From contig CM052361.1 of assembly GCA_028551475.1 (NCBI GenBank), positions 937,501-1,001,500 on the forward strand: a DNA stretch of 64,000 bases. Direction: 5' to 3'. The stretch comes from Casuarina equisetifolia (lineage: Eukaryota > Streptophyta > Magnoliopsida > Fagales > Casuarinaceae). Shown here piece after piece: positions 44,865-58,020 of this stretch. Below the pieces are notes generated by a model. It was given only the letters and a program-made list of their open reading frames with translations, ran no database searches and was not told the DNA's origin. The position numbers and the translations under genes are program-made. Position 1 is the stretch's first letter. Every line of letters begins with the position of its first letter.

Positions 44865-45137
44865 GGATCTTGGGGGAAGGGTGTTTCGGGGTTTTCGCAC
44901 GTTTTTGTATGAAGGGGGGTCCAAAAGTCAAATTTAGAAGAACCTCTGCAATTTTCCTATCTGCCAAACTTAGCCTTGAATGCCGTTAGAATTACGTGAC
45001 AAAACGTGGATTTAGTAGGCAAGTAGGGCAAAAAGGGGAAGGGCATTGATTGAAAAGAGGATCCAGTAGTTATGGCGAGAATAAACATTTGGCGAAGCTT
45101 GAGGGGGAAGCCTTTTGTGGTCGTGGCGGGAACATGT

Positions 45138-45145
45138 TTTGGCGC
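45138..45145. promoter_or_regulatory. E2F consensus element, distal
   Basis: TTTGGCGC is an exact match to the plant E2F consensus TTTSSCGC, about 495 bp upstream of the RNR2 start. Two near matches lie close by: ggcgggaa at 45125-45132 and tttggcga near 45089. Plant RNR genes are known to be regulated by E2F. Confidence 0.55.
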
Positions 45146-46789
45146 GGGCTTTTGAAGTGCCACATTGATTACAAGGAAAGCAGCACGTAGTTTTGACAAC
45201 GAATGGTGGGTGCATAGTTTGTTCCCATTGATTAGCATGGATCCCACAAAAGAGTACACCTGATTTTATTTTATTTATTTTTTGAATATATGTTAGGCAT
45301 CATAATCTGATGATTCTTAGTTATTGCCAGAGAAGGAAAATAAATTAAAGGTTAACCATATATAGTCTCCAAGTTTAGCAGGAAAATACTCTTAGAACTA
45401 GCGAATTCGTGAGGACCAAGGCCATGGACGGCAAAATAGCAGTAAAAGCATACATCAATCATAAACCACAATCAATGGATACGGAAAATCTTCGAAAGAT
45501 TGCAATGACTCGCTTCACATGTAATAATTTCTTTGGAAGCGGGGAAACAGCTTTTGGCAACAACAAAATCCTTGCCTAATTGAACAAATGCAAGACCTTA
45601 TTATGTATAATGAAGCAACCAATATTATGGGTTTCATGTTTTCTGAGAAGTCTACTGTGCTACGGATAGATTAACTGATCTAGGCAATAACGTTCAAGGA
45701 GGGCTACTGCTTGAAATGGAGGCGTCTTTTTTGTATGCTAGAACATTGACCAGGCAATAGGCTAGTATAATGGAGTTTAAGTTAGAGTTACTTTCTTGTG
45801 TTCCTTGCCTTTGGTTTGTGAAAATTGGCAAGCTTGGTTTATATGCAACTTGCCTTATTATATAAAATACACGATGCAGATACCGCCCCTGCTTATATAA
45901 AATATATATATAACAAAGACAACATTATCCATTGAGTATAGAAAATAAATATAAGTGTAGAGTGATCAGGACTTTGCTATTTACGATGTTTTAACGCAAG
46001 GCATAGTCGATTGAGTTTATCCGCTCCACGGGGTCCAAAACTACGACTTTCGCTTGCACACAGTTTTCTCGTCCCTGTCAACCCCACTTTCTCGAAAACC
46101 AAATAAATTCTGTGTACAGAAAAACTTCCATCAGAAATCAAGACCGGGAAGAGAACGAAAACGCTTCGACTGTACAATTTCGCTTCCGACGCCATTTTTT
46201 TCCTGCCTTCCAGGCTCCGGAAAGATTACACAGCAGTCAGCCAGTAAGAAGGTTCGAGGCTCAGAGGAAATAAAGGCGTCCCTAGAAGTACTTTCACCGA
46301 AGGCTCTGGATTCGCCGGTGGCCCCACCGTTTGGACTTCCATGAAGCTCTCTCTATATGATTCTGGAGAGCTTTAGGTATTCTCTTTAAAGCTCCTATTA
46401 TCACCACCAATGGGTGAACCTTTTAGAGAGAGGACTCCCTCCGACCTTTATCACATAAATCTCATTGTCGTTAATGCTTGATTATTGCGTGTGTTTGCCG
46501 CACAATCGTATTAATCTCCCAACATTTAACTTGGGGAAACAAACCAAGGCAGGATGAAACATTACAGCTCTCTCACAGGAAACACCTATGTTGCTCCCAA
46601 AATAGAGCTGCTCAGCCAGAATTCAGTGAAGAAAAAAGTATATTTTTCATGTACAAGATGACTCTTTGTTACTTATTATCAACTACATTAGGAAAAACAT
46701 TACCAGAGTACGAAAAAAAAGGTAATGGATAATGGGTCAGCTGTGATGCTTGAAGCCTGAATACAACCAAATGGAGCCAACCGCCTGAC
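45146..46789. other. Intergenic between RNR2 and TOM20
   Basis: Mostly AT-rich. A GC-richer block at about 46000-46345 is open in both directions (96 codons plus, 72 codons minus). The plus frame starts MHTVFSSLSTPLSRKP and ends SPVAPPFGLP. I recognise no domain in either, and the two frames overlap, so neither is called. The right end should hold the TOM20 3' UTR. Confidence 0.4.
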
Positions 46790-49700
46790 TTATCGTGGAG
46801 GAGGTGGAGGCACGTGGGATTTTGCAAATCCCACCCACGCAACAATTCCAACAGCAAGGATTACCCATCCAAGTATGTCATATTTAAGATCACCGTCCTT
46901 CTTTTTCTTCGAAGATGTCTGCAACGGGGTGGAAAAGGTAGATGAATGAATCAAAAAAATGGAAAATGGGAAGCCAGAATTATCACAAACTTAGCAACCC
47001 ACGATTTATACCCCTCAGACAAACATATAAATCAAGCATTCAGATAGTATTTTGTTGGGACATTAACATAAAGGATACCGAAGACAAATGTGATTTCGGA
47101 TAAACTAGTCCTTATATGCATAAAAGAAGCAATTCTCTCACTATGTTATTTGGGAGATTTCATGCAAGTAGAAGCCGTCAAAGAATTATCGTCTCTAGCA
47201 GTTCTCTCTTTGGTTTTTGTCACAATTCATCAACTACAGGCAGTTTGGAAGAAACCATAACTGACAAAATTATCTTGTTCCCTAGCAGGTCAAATTAGCA
47301 GTTCGCCTTACCCCTTATTTGACTCCACAACTAACACATTCTCCCTAGACAAAACCCCTCCAATCAAGGGTAGCACTAGGTTTACAACTGGACTTTCAGG
47401 AAACAAAGAGAAACAGCAAACAAAGAGAAGCTGAACTTTCGGGACCTCACCTTTGAACCTGATGAACTGGAAGGTCCTGCTGCCCCAATTGTCTGTTGAG
47501 CTAATGCATGCGTATGGATTTCCTTGTGCAATTCAGGGGCCTGGAGACGGAGACCCAATGTTTCAATAACAGACTAGACTTTAACGTGAAACAAGTACGT
47601 GGATTAGTCTGCAAAACAAGCTCACTCTAGAGACAATATATGAGAAGAAGAAAATAGCTAGCTGACAATTTCAAGAGATCACTTCGACATGGAATCCATG
47701 TCAGGCAAATGCAGTTCAGACTACTTCAGTCTATAGTTATACTAATAGCATTGATTGATTTCTTACTTTTTTCTATACACTTGCAGTATTTAGGGTCCAT
47801 CCCCCTTGACTCTATCTTTTACATATACAAAACACAAACACACAGATACATGCAAACAAACATAATACTAAAGAATGTGTTCACTGTACTGTACAGAATT
47901 TTTACTAACCCCAAGGAGGTTTATTCACGTAAGATCTATTTAGTAATCCGGTAAGGGGCACTGGCCACCATGGTTTAAGTTTTGTCTAGGCAAGGCAGAC
48001 GGTGAATCAGATACATCTAGAAGTCCACATCGCTCCCCAAGCTTGTAAAACAAGGTGCTCAAATAAGATAAAGCTTGATGCTTGCAATGTTCGACTAGAC
48101 CATTTTTTACCAAGCAACAAAACTACTAACTAGGTAAGACAAAGAAGATGATAAAGCAAGAATTACCACCAAGAAAAACTACAGGATACTGCAACTTGTA
48201 GTCCACTTCTTAAAGTATGCACTATACTGCAATGTTTGTAAGCACCCTGAAAAGGGTATAGAAATAACACTTTCCAAACTCTCCAAGACAACGGGCCAGA
48301 AAGCCAAAATCATTTAGAAACGAAATGAGAACGCAGGTTGCCAAGCTATTTTCAAATGCATAAACAGAAGACTCTCAATTCTATCCTAAACTACAAATCA
48401 ACAAAGAGAGCTCTTCTTTGCTTTAGAGGCAGAGAAGGAATAGAACCAAAAGAAAAAGTAGGTAACCAAAAGGAACACTAGCAAGACAACATTTCCCAAA
48501 GATCAAAGCGTGGAAGACCAAAAAGAATATTGCAAAAATATCTTGCTTTCAACTTTTCAGAACTCCTTTTACCTGCTTCGTCAAACAGCCTAAACAATTT
48601 TGCTACTTACTGTCACCAGATCTCTCACTACTATTCTAGGAAGGTCTGTCACAAGTCTATTTGCTGCCATTAATACTACCCATTTAGACGAAGCATAAGA
48701 TTAAAATATCCAGGCGATAATTCTCTACTAATGCAACAATTTTTCCATCTCTTCCTGTACCTAGTCATGGCAACAGATGCAATGCATCCTACCAATCCCA
48801 TTCTAAAACAAGTCGAAATTAGAATAGCTATACTTCCATGATTAAATGCTGTATAAAGCCTGAGCACTTCCCAGAAAAAAAGGAAAAAAAATTACCTTAG
48901 CAGCCACTTCCAAGGACTTCCGATAAAGATCATTTCCCGGATCCTACAAAAAGGACGAACTAAAGTATAATCACAAATCTATGAAAGGTACAGCATTTAC
49001 AAACATCGTACACAGACATTCTTTCCCAAGAGATTTTGCAAGAGAGAACCTCGTCGAGAGCTTGCTGAAAGTAGATAGCAGCTTTGTCGAAGGACTCTTT
49101 TGCTTCATCCAGGCCCGGGGTCATAAATGCATAAGAAGTATGAGCATTTCCCAAGCACCAGAGACTGTCGTGCTTCTTGGGATTTACCAACAATGCTTCC
49201 TCCAGCTTCGAGACCGCATCTACGAATCAAAAAAACATTTTAGTCCCCAAATCACGAACTATTCTCCCCTAGCTAAACCACTCAGAATTCCATAGCTGTC
49301 ACCAAATCAATACAACTTAACAATCGCAGAGTAGCATAGCATACATGGAGCGACCAATAACGTTTTAACATGGATTTATATTATCATTCCAATACTATTC
49401 ACGCTAAAGCATTATTATAAACTCTATGAAATAGAGAAACGACAGGATAGTCTTCCAGTTTTGCTTATTGGGTGAAGATTTCGTAATAAACTTGGACCAA
49501 TAATCGTCTCACTGAAAACCAAAAACCAAAACTTTAGGTTCCTAAAACACTTGGGCTTATCAGAGCTAAATTATTTTAAATAAAGTATATCCCGAAAACG
49601 CGGCACCTAGAATCATCTTCTTCGATTCGGCGACACTCTGAAACTGAGACAACTCCAACAATGCTCCCGCCCATCTGGTCAAATTCTGCATAAATAAAAG

Positions 49701-50048
49701 ACAACGAAAATAATAAGAAGAAGAACATCAAATCCACACAGCAACTAGCAAAAAATTGAAACAGGAAAACCGCCCTCCCTCGATAAAAATCTTCACTCTT
49801 AACAAGCATTGCATGTAAATACACGTCTATCTCATTCACTCCCACACCGTTTTCAGAAGCCACTCCGAAATACCCAAAACCTTTTTAAAAAGAAAAGAAA
49901 AAACTAGCAGAGAACAGAAGAGAGATTTCAAAAATGGTTATTTACGAACATCGGCATCTTGAGGGTTCTTCTCGTAGTTGACCTCGGCGGTCTTGCGGGC
50001 ATGCTCGAAGAAGAGAATTCGATCAAAATCTCCCTGCTGCATATCCAT
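46790..50048 (-). CDS. TOM20: Mitochondrial import receptor subunit TOM20
   Basis: Plant-type TOM20, an outer-membrane receptor that recognises presequences of mitochondrial precursors. Six exons: 49950-50048, 49607-49685, 49050-49219, 48896-48943, 47451-47540 and 46790-46918, together 615 nt and 204 residues. The protein starts [20 protein letters not shown], then [20 protein letters not shown], the TPR-like core [60 protein letters not shown], a Ser-rich linker, [15 protein letters not shown] and a C-terminal membrane anchor ([14 protein letters not shown]) ending in PPPPPR. Plant TOM20 is C-tail anchored, unlike the animal and fungal protein, and this fits. Two donors are weak (gttcgt and gttctc). 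Confidence 0.96.
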
Positions 50049-53000
50049 GGCCGGCAGATTCTCTAGGGCTTCTAGGGATGGACAGAGAGAGAGAAACTAC
50101 TCCAGAGGTCTTGGAATCGGGGAGGGTTCTTGTAATGCACAGAGCAAGAAGCGAAAGAATAACCCGAAATGGTTGCGGGTCACGGGTCGGTTTTATGTAC
50201 GGCGTTTTTACAAGTGCTTTGGGAGTGAAGTGGTGAGAACCAGAAATTAGCCTTCCCACGCGCGCTTAAAAATACGTAAAATGTCAAAATTTAATATCCT
50301 CTCTTTGAGAGTTTTTGAACAATTTAGTGAAAGCACTACTATAAAATTTTCGATAAATGTATTTTTATCGTGTTAATTAGCAATATATAGGTAAAGATGA
50401 AAAAAAATTATATAAGAAACAAATTATAAAAGCTTGCACTACATTTTTAGCTAAATTTCAATTGTGAGCAATCTTTAATTTGTCATTACATAAAAAATTT
50501 TACTAAATACAAAAATTACACGATCTATGAAGAGGCTTATCATAGGCATAGTTAGTAAACTTCCAATCCTTCAAACCACATGAGAGTAAACTTCAACATT
50601 AGATTGTGATTGATTAATATTTACATGTATATATGATTTATCGATAATATGACTATTTGATTACTTGTAAAGTGTTTTCTAAATTCTCATTTTTAACTTT
50701 CAAATAACTCGTGTTAAAAAATTATAAGTGTACTATATGTTGATTTTAGAAGTGTTTTTATTTTGCACCCATACTTAAATTGAAGTCATAACATGTTTAG
50801 ATTCTTTGAAAATAAAATCTTGATATAATTTTAAAAGGCTACCTAATTAATACATTCAGAAACATATATCAAATTTGTTGAGTTTTCTTTAAATTTTTAT
50901 TATACTCTGCAGGTAATTAAGATAACAGTTTTCCACACAAGTTAACCCAAACAGCAAATTACTCCAAAAAGTAGATAGTAGTGAGAGTGGAGTTAGTGGA
51001 TGGGATGCACACACTCCAAAGGGGAATTCTGATAACCCAACTACCCAACTCAAGGTTGATTTGAGTGACACCCTTCCCCTTGCACGTATTGCCACGTGTA
51101 ATCCAGCGGGTCCAGAACCCTACAACGACCCGTTTGAGATATAAACCCAACCCATGAACCCGAATTGGGAGAAAGCAAACTTCATACATTTAATAATACT
51201 GAACTTAGCATGGGTCGATAAAATTCTTTTAGCTCATAAGAAAAGAAAAAATCCCTCCATTTGTTATGGTAGTTTTCTTTCTTGATGTAAGGTTTTATTT
51301 GTGTTGTGGGCATCATGAGCCTGTGATAACCTATCACATTTTGTAATCATATCCTGGTGGCCTATTTTAGTCATATTGTGATATTTGGGTGTTTCTTTGG
51401 CCTCACTATGACATTTATGTGTCAGGTCACCCTATTTGATTCAAATTTAGGATGCAAGATTGACTTTAATATAATTTTCTTATGTGTTTAAATTATTAAG
51501 ACAAAATACTTAAACTTGAATGTTAATTTTGACATAGTTTATTTAAATATCATTAAAACTTGAATCCCATAAGTCCAAGCCTAAAAGTTTGTAACAATTT
51601 CTTACTTTTTATAAAAGCACGTAGCAATTTGATAAATGGAAGAGCCAAAATCAAATTCCAAAGGGGAAAAACCTTTTTTTCTTTTTCTTTTTTAAAAAAG
51701 GAAGTATAATTTTATCTTTTTTCGTACATATTACTATCTTACCTTTGTTAATGATTATTACTCTAGAGCTAACAAAAGCACCTCTAAGGCTTATTGGAAA
51801 AATTGATTGTCCATTGGTGGGGAATCCATGCTTATAAGACTTGTTTCAAATATTTACTCCTTCGGTATAAAACAAAGTCCAACAATAAAGGCCACAAAAC
51901 CCTCATATGTTAAAACAAAACTCCCATAGTAGACACAATAATACCACATGGATGGCACTAAGAGTCTAAAGAAGTGACATAAAAACTACCATCACTTCAA
52001 ATGTCTACAAAGGAACTAGAATCTTTGTAGACTAACTCCAATAACCTCATTGATGATATATAAATGGTGATGTAATCATGATTTTTCCAAAGAACCAAAA
52101 GTGAATCGTTATCCACAACTTCAAGCTCATAATCCAACAACTCGGACCATTAGAAATCCTGTAAAACCTCCCATATTATGATTCCATAAAGATGGCCATC
52201 TTGCACATGCTACCACCATCAAAGCTCCCAATGAGCCCCTAAGGTTAGGTGGGGTTGCCATAACTCCCAACTAGCCCATAAACTCGGTGGGCTTGCCATA
52301 GACCCCCAAGACCCCCCAAGCACCAAGCCAATCATCTTTTCCATTATTGCCGACAACAAATATGCAACACATAAACCTCTATCATCTTGTCTAATAATTC
52401 TTGGCAATGATAAATCAAGGTCTCACGGATGTACCTAGTTGCTTTGTTTATGAATCATCCACTTGTGTGATTGTTAATTCTGTATTCATCATTAAATCTT
52501 TGATAACAGAATCTTCATCTGAAGTATTTTTAAGCTTATCACTTTTGATAATGCAAAGACAATCAGCTCACGGGAAGGAAGACTTGAACGAGTTGTTAGT
52601 TTTGAATCCAAAAAGCAATTTGGATTACTAGAGTTGTACACTTCCTTCTTGGAACGATGAACGTGGACACTGCAGCTTGAATAGAAAGTGATCCGCCAGC
52701 TAATTTTAGACGGAGTACAAGCTCCCCATGTGATGATGGCGTCCAACAATGCCCCCACAATGCTGCCAAATAGCAAGTACACATAAATGATTAATAATTG
52801 TAGATTTTTAGTTTGATAAAACTATGATATTTTGATAATATGAAATGTAACTTTGCCAAACTTTAAGAGTGAGAAGAAATAAGATATTCTGCTCATTTGT
52901 GAAATATTATAAATTAAATTATTTATTGTTTAGTCATATCATTTATTTATAAATAAATAATGAGTCATGTAACTAATTAGTTTAGTATTAAATTAGCAGG

Positions 53001-53219
53001 AATCTAACTGTAAGGTCAGGAGTTTGATACTCCGTATGTGAATTAATTGTGTGTCTTAATATTAAAAGAAAAAAAATAAATTAATAAATTAATAATATTA
53101 AAATATTATTTGTTTGAATTAGTGAAATTCAAACTTGAATGGCAAGCGGCGTAATTTTAACAAATAGCGAGGGTTGTTCCTACCGACCGAACTATAAGAA
53201 CTATAAAATATCCACGAGT
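50049..53219. other. Long intergenic stretch without a recognised gene
   Basis: 50049-50250 is the TOM20 promoter and 5' UTR side. The rest is AT-rich with short frames only. A gccacgtgt G-box near 51090 stands alone with no gene next to it. The block 52210-52420 is GC-richer, but its frames carry no domain. The last part before 53220 is very AT-rich. Confidence 0.5.
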
Positions 53220-54680
53220 TCCATCCTCTGTGTGTGTCGTGTCGTTGGGGTCTCACCGGCCACAGCCAAAGAAGAGTTGGATAAAGGGTGCGCTCTCTCC
53301 TTCTCTCTCTCCCTCTCTCTCTCTCTCTAACTTCTTTGGATCCCCAAATCTAGGGCTCTGAGGTATTTCTCTGGGAACCCTCTAAATCAAGGCCGTTAAT
53401 TCTTTTCTCCTGGTCTAAATTTTGAAGCTCTGCGTTTTGGTTAAGTTAGTGCATGTATTGCTTGGTGGATTTACTTGTTAATGTTGCATTTCCTTGCGAG
53501 TTTTGGTCTCGGAGTACTGGGATTTGGTTGGGGAGTTTTTCTGAGGGGTTTGGGTTTGATTTAGGTGCAGATTTGAGTAATGTTGGGTCTGACTCTGGCT
53601 GGTTGAAGTTTTTGCTATCTTTTGGGTCGAGGAATTGGGATTTCCTTAATTGGGTGCAGAGGAAGGGTGGGGAAGGGAAAGGTACTATGATCGGGTACAG
53701 TACTCATTTTGATTATTTTCCTTTTGAGCGATCTAGTTTTGATTGTGGGCGTCTCTCCTCTTAAGAGTTGCTTCACTTTGTCGCTGGAAATGTTTTATAA
53801 GGATTTTTTCTCGTTGCAGTGGTCATCAGTAAAGCTGGAACTTGGTTTGGTTTTGTGCATTTCTTTTTGCTGCTTTGGCGCTTAGAATTTTTTTTTTCCA
53901 TTTTTGAGTAACTTGTCGTTGCAAAGGGTTTGCAATTTTTTTTTCACTGTTCTCTGCAACCTTGATTTTCTGTTTTTGTGGCATAGAAAGAAAGAAATGG
54001 CGTTAAAAGATGCATATTTTATTCATCCAGTAAATATTTGATGGTTATATCATGTTGAGGTGTTTTGATTCGTTGTTAATTTTTTCAATGTTGAAGTAAT
54101 CTGCACGATTGTTATACTATATCTGTTGAGGTGTTTTGATTTTGTTGTTATTTTTTTTTTCAATTTTGAAGTGATCTACACGATTGTTATACTATATCTG
54201 TTCTCTGATTCTGTTCCCTAATTGAATTGATGTTGCCTAAGCTGAACTTTCAATTAATCAAACATATTGGATTATAATATGCTTATTGAGTTACTCTTTC
54301 TTTTCTAAGCAGTCGATTGAATATTTTGATAATGAAAATATCTTCTTTTATGCTGTGGTACATATGCAATTGTTCTTTTGTAAATGATGGGATTCCCCAT
54401 GGAAGCTTTTCAATTGAAGTTGTCTATTGGCATGTGATTGATAGTTCTTGTTTGATTTGTAAATCTTTGATATAGTTATGCTTTGTCTTCTTATGTTTGT
54501 TTCTTTGATCAAAATCTTTGGGTGAAGTCAAGGTTTGTGATAATTCTATTTCTTATAGAGTTAGGATTTCACCGAACAGTTTGCTTCTCTTATCTTTTGA
54601 TCTGAATGTTTATCTTCCATATTTTGTTACGAATTGTTAAAAGGGTTGGTACTGTGTCAATTGACTTAGGTTTTGGAAAG
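53220..54680 (+). promoter_or_regulatory. Likely 5' UTR with intron of the NRP/DCD gene
   Basis: A CT-rich microsatellite (about 53295-53330) of the kind found in plant 5' UTRs precedes a donor-like site (ctgag followed by gtattt near 53362). An acceptor-like tag ends at about 54669, twelve bases before the ATG. The T-rich sequence between looks intronic. The upstream in-frame Met at 54606 would fall in the intron. The transcript start is inferred. Confidence 0.5.
54054..54203. repeat. 71-bp tandem duplication in the NRP 5' intron
   Basis: Copies begin at 54054 and 54125 with gttgaggtgttttgatt and end with cacgattgttatactatatct. They differ by a few substitutions and by the length of a T run. 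Confidence 0.85.
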
Positions 54681-56470
54681 ATGGAGAGCATGCAGAGCTT
54701 TTGGCAACTGGGTGATGACCTTCGAGGACAATCAAAAGTCTCAGAGGATCATAAATGGTTAATGGCTGCTTCTAAGTTGGCTGAGCAGACAAGGTCAAAG
54801 GGTGAGCGCATGAATAATCTTGATCTTTCCAAGGGCCCAGCTGAAATAAGGACGAGGGAGAAATTTGGGTTCCAAGAAGATAACAAATTTGAAAGCCTCA
54901 ACTTTAACATGTTGAACTTGGATGCTAAACTAAATGAGAATGTGAGCAAAAATTCCTTCAGGAATGGCATTTACAATATGAATTCAGTGTACCAGAAAAA
55001 CAATGTGAACCTTGTCGGAAGCATGATGGGTGCGAAGCACAATGGCAATAACCATATCAATAAAGCATCCAATGACATTAGTGGTAACAACAACAACAAC
55101 AATGAAAGTGCCAACACCAACAATTCTGCTGATAAAAGGTTCAAGACTTTGCCGGCTACAGAGACACTCCCGCGGAATGAGGTTTTGGGAGGATACATTT
55201 TTGTTTGCAATAATGACACGATGCAGGAAGATTTGAAGCGACAGCTATTTGGTAATACATTATTTAAGTAGATTAAGCTTAGGATTAGTTTTCCTTTATT
55301 GAGAATATGATATGAATAGTTCATGTGAATATTACTAATGCACTCATTTCACAGGTCTACCTCCGAGATATCGGGATTCTGTACGGGCAATTACCCCAGG
55401 CTTACCTCTCTTTCTCTATAACTACACTACACACCAGTTGCATGGAATCTTTGAGGTTTGTGCCTTTTTTGTTTGTAAAAAAATTTCTTTACTAAAAAAG
55501 TGATTATTCTATCTATTTTCTTTCCAATGCTCGTGGTTTTAGAGGGAGTATACTGAGTTAAATTGTCAAAAAGGAAGTGTTACTATTTCAAAAGCGCCAC
55601 CATGGTGAAACTACTTTTTACCTAGTGTTTTTCCTGCCTGCAAGTGAGCTTGAGCTTGTCGAGGCAGATTTTGTTTAGCAGTTGTTGAGTACTTCCAGGA
55701 AGTGATTGGGCATTAGAGAGTTCGCTGTCCTGTACATTACCGCTTCCATCACATGGTGTTTGATTTGGTTATATCATTTAATTTGAATACCCTTTTTCTT
55801 TCATTTTCCTTTTTTTTTTTTTTTTTTTTTCCTTCTTTAATATGTAGTGTGGGAATTGTGGGATGAATTACTTTTGTGCTTGACTTTGAGGTAGAATACT
55901 TATTTGTTGGTTTGATTGTGTACAGGCAGCAAGTTTTGGGGGATCTAACATTGACCCAACTGCATGGGAAGATAAAAAATGTAAAGGAGAGTCAAGGTTT
56001 CCTGCTCAGGTAGAACTTAGATTAGTGTATTGGAAAGTTTTGTTCCCTTGGTGTATATGGCTGGTATCGAATTTTCTTATTTACTGTTTTAAACCATTTT
56101 AACAGGTCAGAATCCGTGTTAGAAAACTCTGCAAGGCTTTAGAAGAAGATGCCTTCAGGCCAGTGTTGCATCACTACGATGGTCCCAAATTTCGCCTCGA
56201 GCTCTCGGTTCCAGAGGTATGCTAAATCTCTTTGTTAATTACATTTTTATGTTATCATGATATGTATCATTATACATAGTAGCTAAATCTCTTTGTTAAT
56301 TACATTTTTATGTTATCATGATATGTATCATTATACATAGTCCGAAATTGTTGCTTTATCTTTTCGACATGGATGGTGGCATGCTTGCAACTGATGTTCA
56401 AATTTTGATTGTGATAATGCAGACCCTGGATCTATTAGACCTTTGTGAACAAGCAGGCTCTGCAGCATAA
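54681..56470 (+). CDS. Asparagine-rich DCD-domain protein (NRP type)
   Basis: Plant NRP/B2-type protein with a C-terminal DCD (development and cell death) domain, linked to ER-stress and osmotic-stress cell-death signalling. Five exons: 54681-55251, 55355-55455, 55926-56009, 56106-56216 and 56423-56470, together 915 nt and 304 residues; all junction phases agree. The start is MESMQSFWQLGDDLRGQSKV, the family N-terminus. A low-complexity middle contains runs of Asn (NNNNNNES). The DCD domain begins GGYIFVCNNDTMQEDLKRQL, then FGLPPRYRDSVRAITPGLPL, FLYNYTTHQLHGIFEAASFG, SRFPAQVRIRVRKLC and LHHYDGPKFRLELSVPE, and the protein ends DLCEQAGSAA. It is complete with no lesion. Confidence 0.95.
56221..56341. 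repeat. Perfect 61-bp tandem duplication in NRP intron 4
   Basis: Copy 1 begins at 56221 and copy 2 at 56282 (gctaaatctctttg...). No difference is seen over 60 bases, so the duplication is recent. It starts four bases after the donor of the exon ending at 56216. Confidence 0.95.
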
Positions 56471-58020
56471 GCAAGAAGATGTGTGAGTAGGTACTGTGGT
56501 GCATCTCAGCTGTGGGCTTTTCACAGATTTTCCATACAGCGTAAGCTTGGGAAGTTTAAATGTAGTTCGGCAAATGTTCTGGAGAAAAAGTGTGACCAGC
56601 TGAATAAGAAGTGTTGTATCTGGTTAAGATACTTCTTAAGTTGTTTCATAACTTTGATATCAATGTAATGTTATAGATGGAGTTGCAAGATGTAAAAGAG
56701 AACAACTCTATGTGTCTTTTGTAATGCTTAAGCCCTCTAAATATGAGGCGCCTGCTGTGCTTCTTATCTTGTTTGTAATCAGAGTTCCCAAAAGTATGTT
56801 TTATTATTTGCTTCGTTTTGGTTTGAGCCATTCAAATCTTAGCACTTATGTGATCATCCCGACTAATGATGACGAAATCTTGACTGTCAAATTACATGAT
56901 TTCTCAATAATTGAGTCACAACCAGCAATTTTAGAATAATTTTCTTGAATTTCGTTCATCAACTACATTAGAATCATAATCAATTACAATAATTTACTCT
57001 TAAAGTCTTGTAGAATTATGTGAAGGTTTCTCTACAAATTTCTTGATGTCTTCTTTGACAAGATAGCTCCCTTTAAGCCCTCTTAGACGGGCCCATTAAG
57101 ATAAGTTTTCTCTTATCTAATCGGCTTAGATCAAGTTTGATGTTTGAGCTTATCCTTATCTCTCCCAAAAAACCCTTGTCCTCAAGGCGTCTTTGTTTTT
57201 TCTTTTTTAATACCATTTGACACTGATATGGTAGTCGAAGAGCCTCTAGTGGTCATCCCTAAAGAAGTATGACCTAGTGGTTGGAACACTGGAGGATTCA
57301 GGGTAGCCGCCCCCTCCCTAACAGATCAAAGTTGGTTTGTGACTTGTGGCTTTCGCATTGCCCATTGTTGTGGTACTGGATTGGGCATCAGATCTGTCCC
57401 ATTTCGTAGTGCCGCCCTCATCCACCCCAAGCATGTAGCCCGTCACTCCTCTCATTGATTCGAGCAACCGCTCTCGTCATTCACGGCTGTATTCAGTTGG
57501 ATCTTCACTGGTTTAAGCCATGCCAAGGGGAGATTTTGTGTAGGTTTCAAACCTACTTAGGTTGATGGTGTAACTTTTTATTTGCGAGTTACCAGTCGGT
57601 TGTCACTGGGAGGTGGGCGGGGGAAGCTTGTCCTTGATTTGTTGATTTTTAAGCGGGCAAAAGGTGGAGGCGAGAGGCTGTTCTTCCTCCTCAACTTGAG
57701 ACTCTATTTGTTTTTCCTCCTCATCAATCTAGTGATTGTTGGACTCAGATATCTAATAGCGGCTCCTCCACCTTTTCTAGCGATGGCTGGAGATGTTTGG
57801 CTTTATCTAAATGCAAATGGCCTTGATTTTTTATTAAATTTTTATTAAATAAATTGTAATGGTAGAATATGTTTATAAGTTTTTGTATTTCATTATGAAT
57901 AAAGTTATATATTCATAAAAAAGAAATAAATTTTTTTAACATGATATTAGAATATCTAATTTTTGTAAATGAAAAAAATACATATAGTCAATTAAATAAA
58001 ATAAGATATAATAACTAGAA
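56471..58020. other. NRP 3' flank and spacer with a decayed GC-richer block
   Basis: The first ~350 bases are the probable NRP 3' UTR. 57230-57850 is GC-richer and has the feel of an old transposable element (for example agtggttggaacactggagg near 57280), but I find no protein domain. A frame at 57582-57848 is not recognised. The end is AT-rich. Confidence 0.4.

Noticed and set aside
46000-46345. GC-richer block open on both strands as a gene
   Set aside because: The two frames overlap, neither has a recognisable domain, and no splice partner was found.
52219-52407. Minus-strand frame rich in Trp and Gly
   Set aside because: Looks like translation of an internally repetitive noncoding stretch; no domain.
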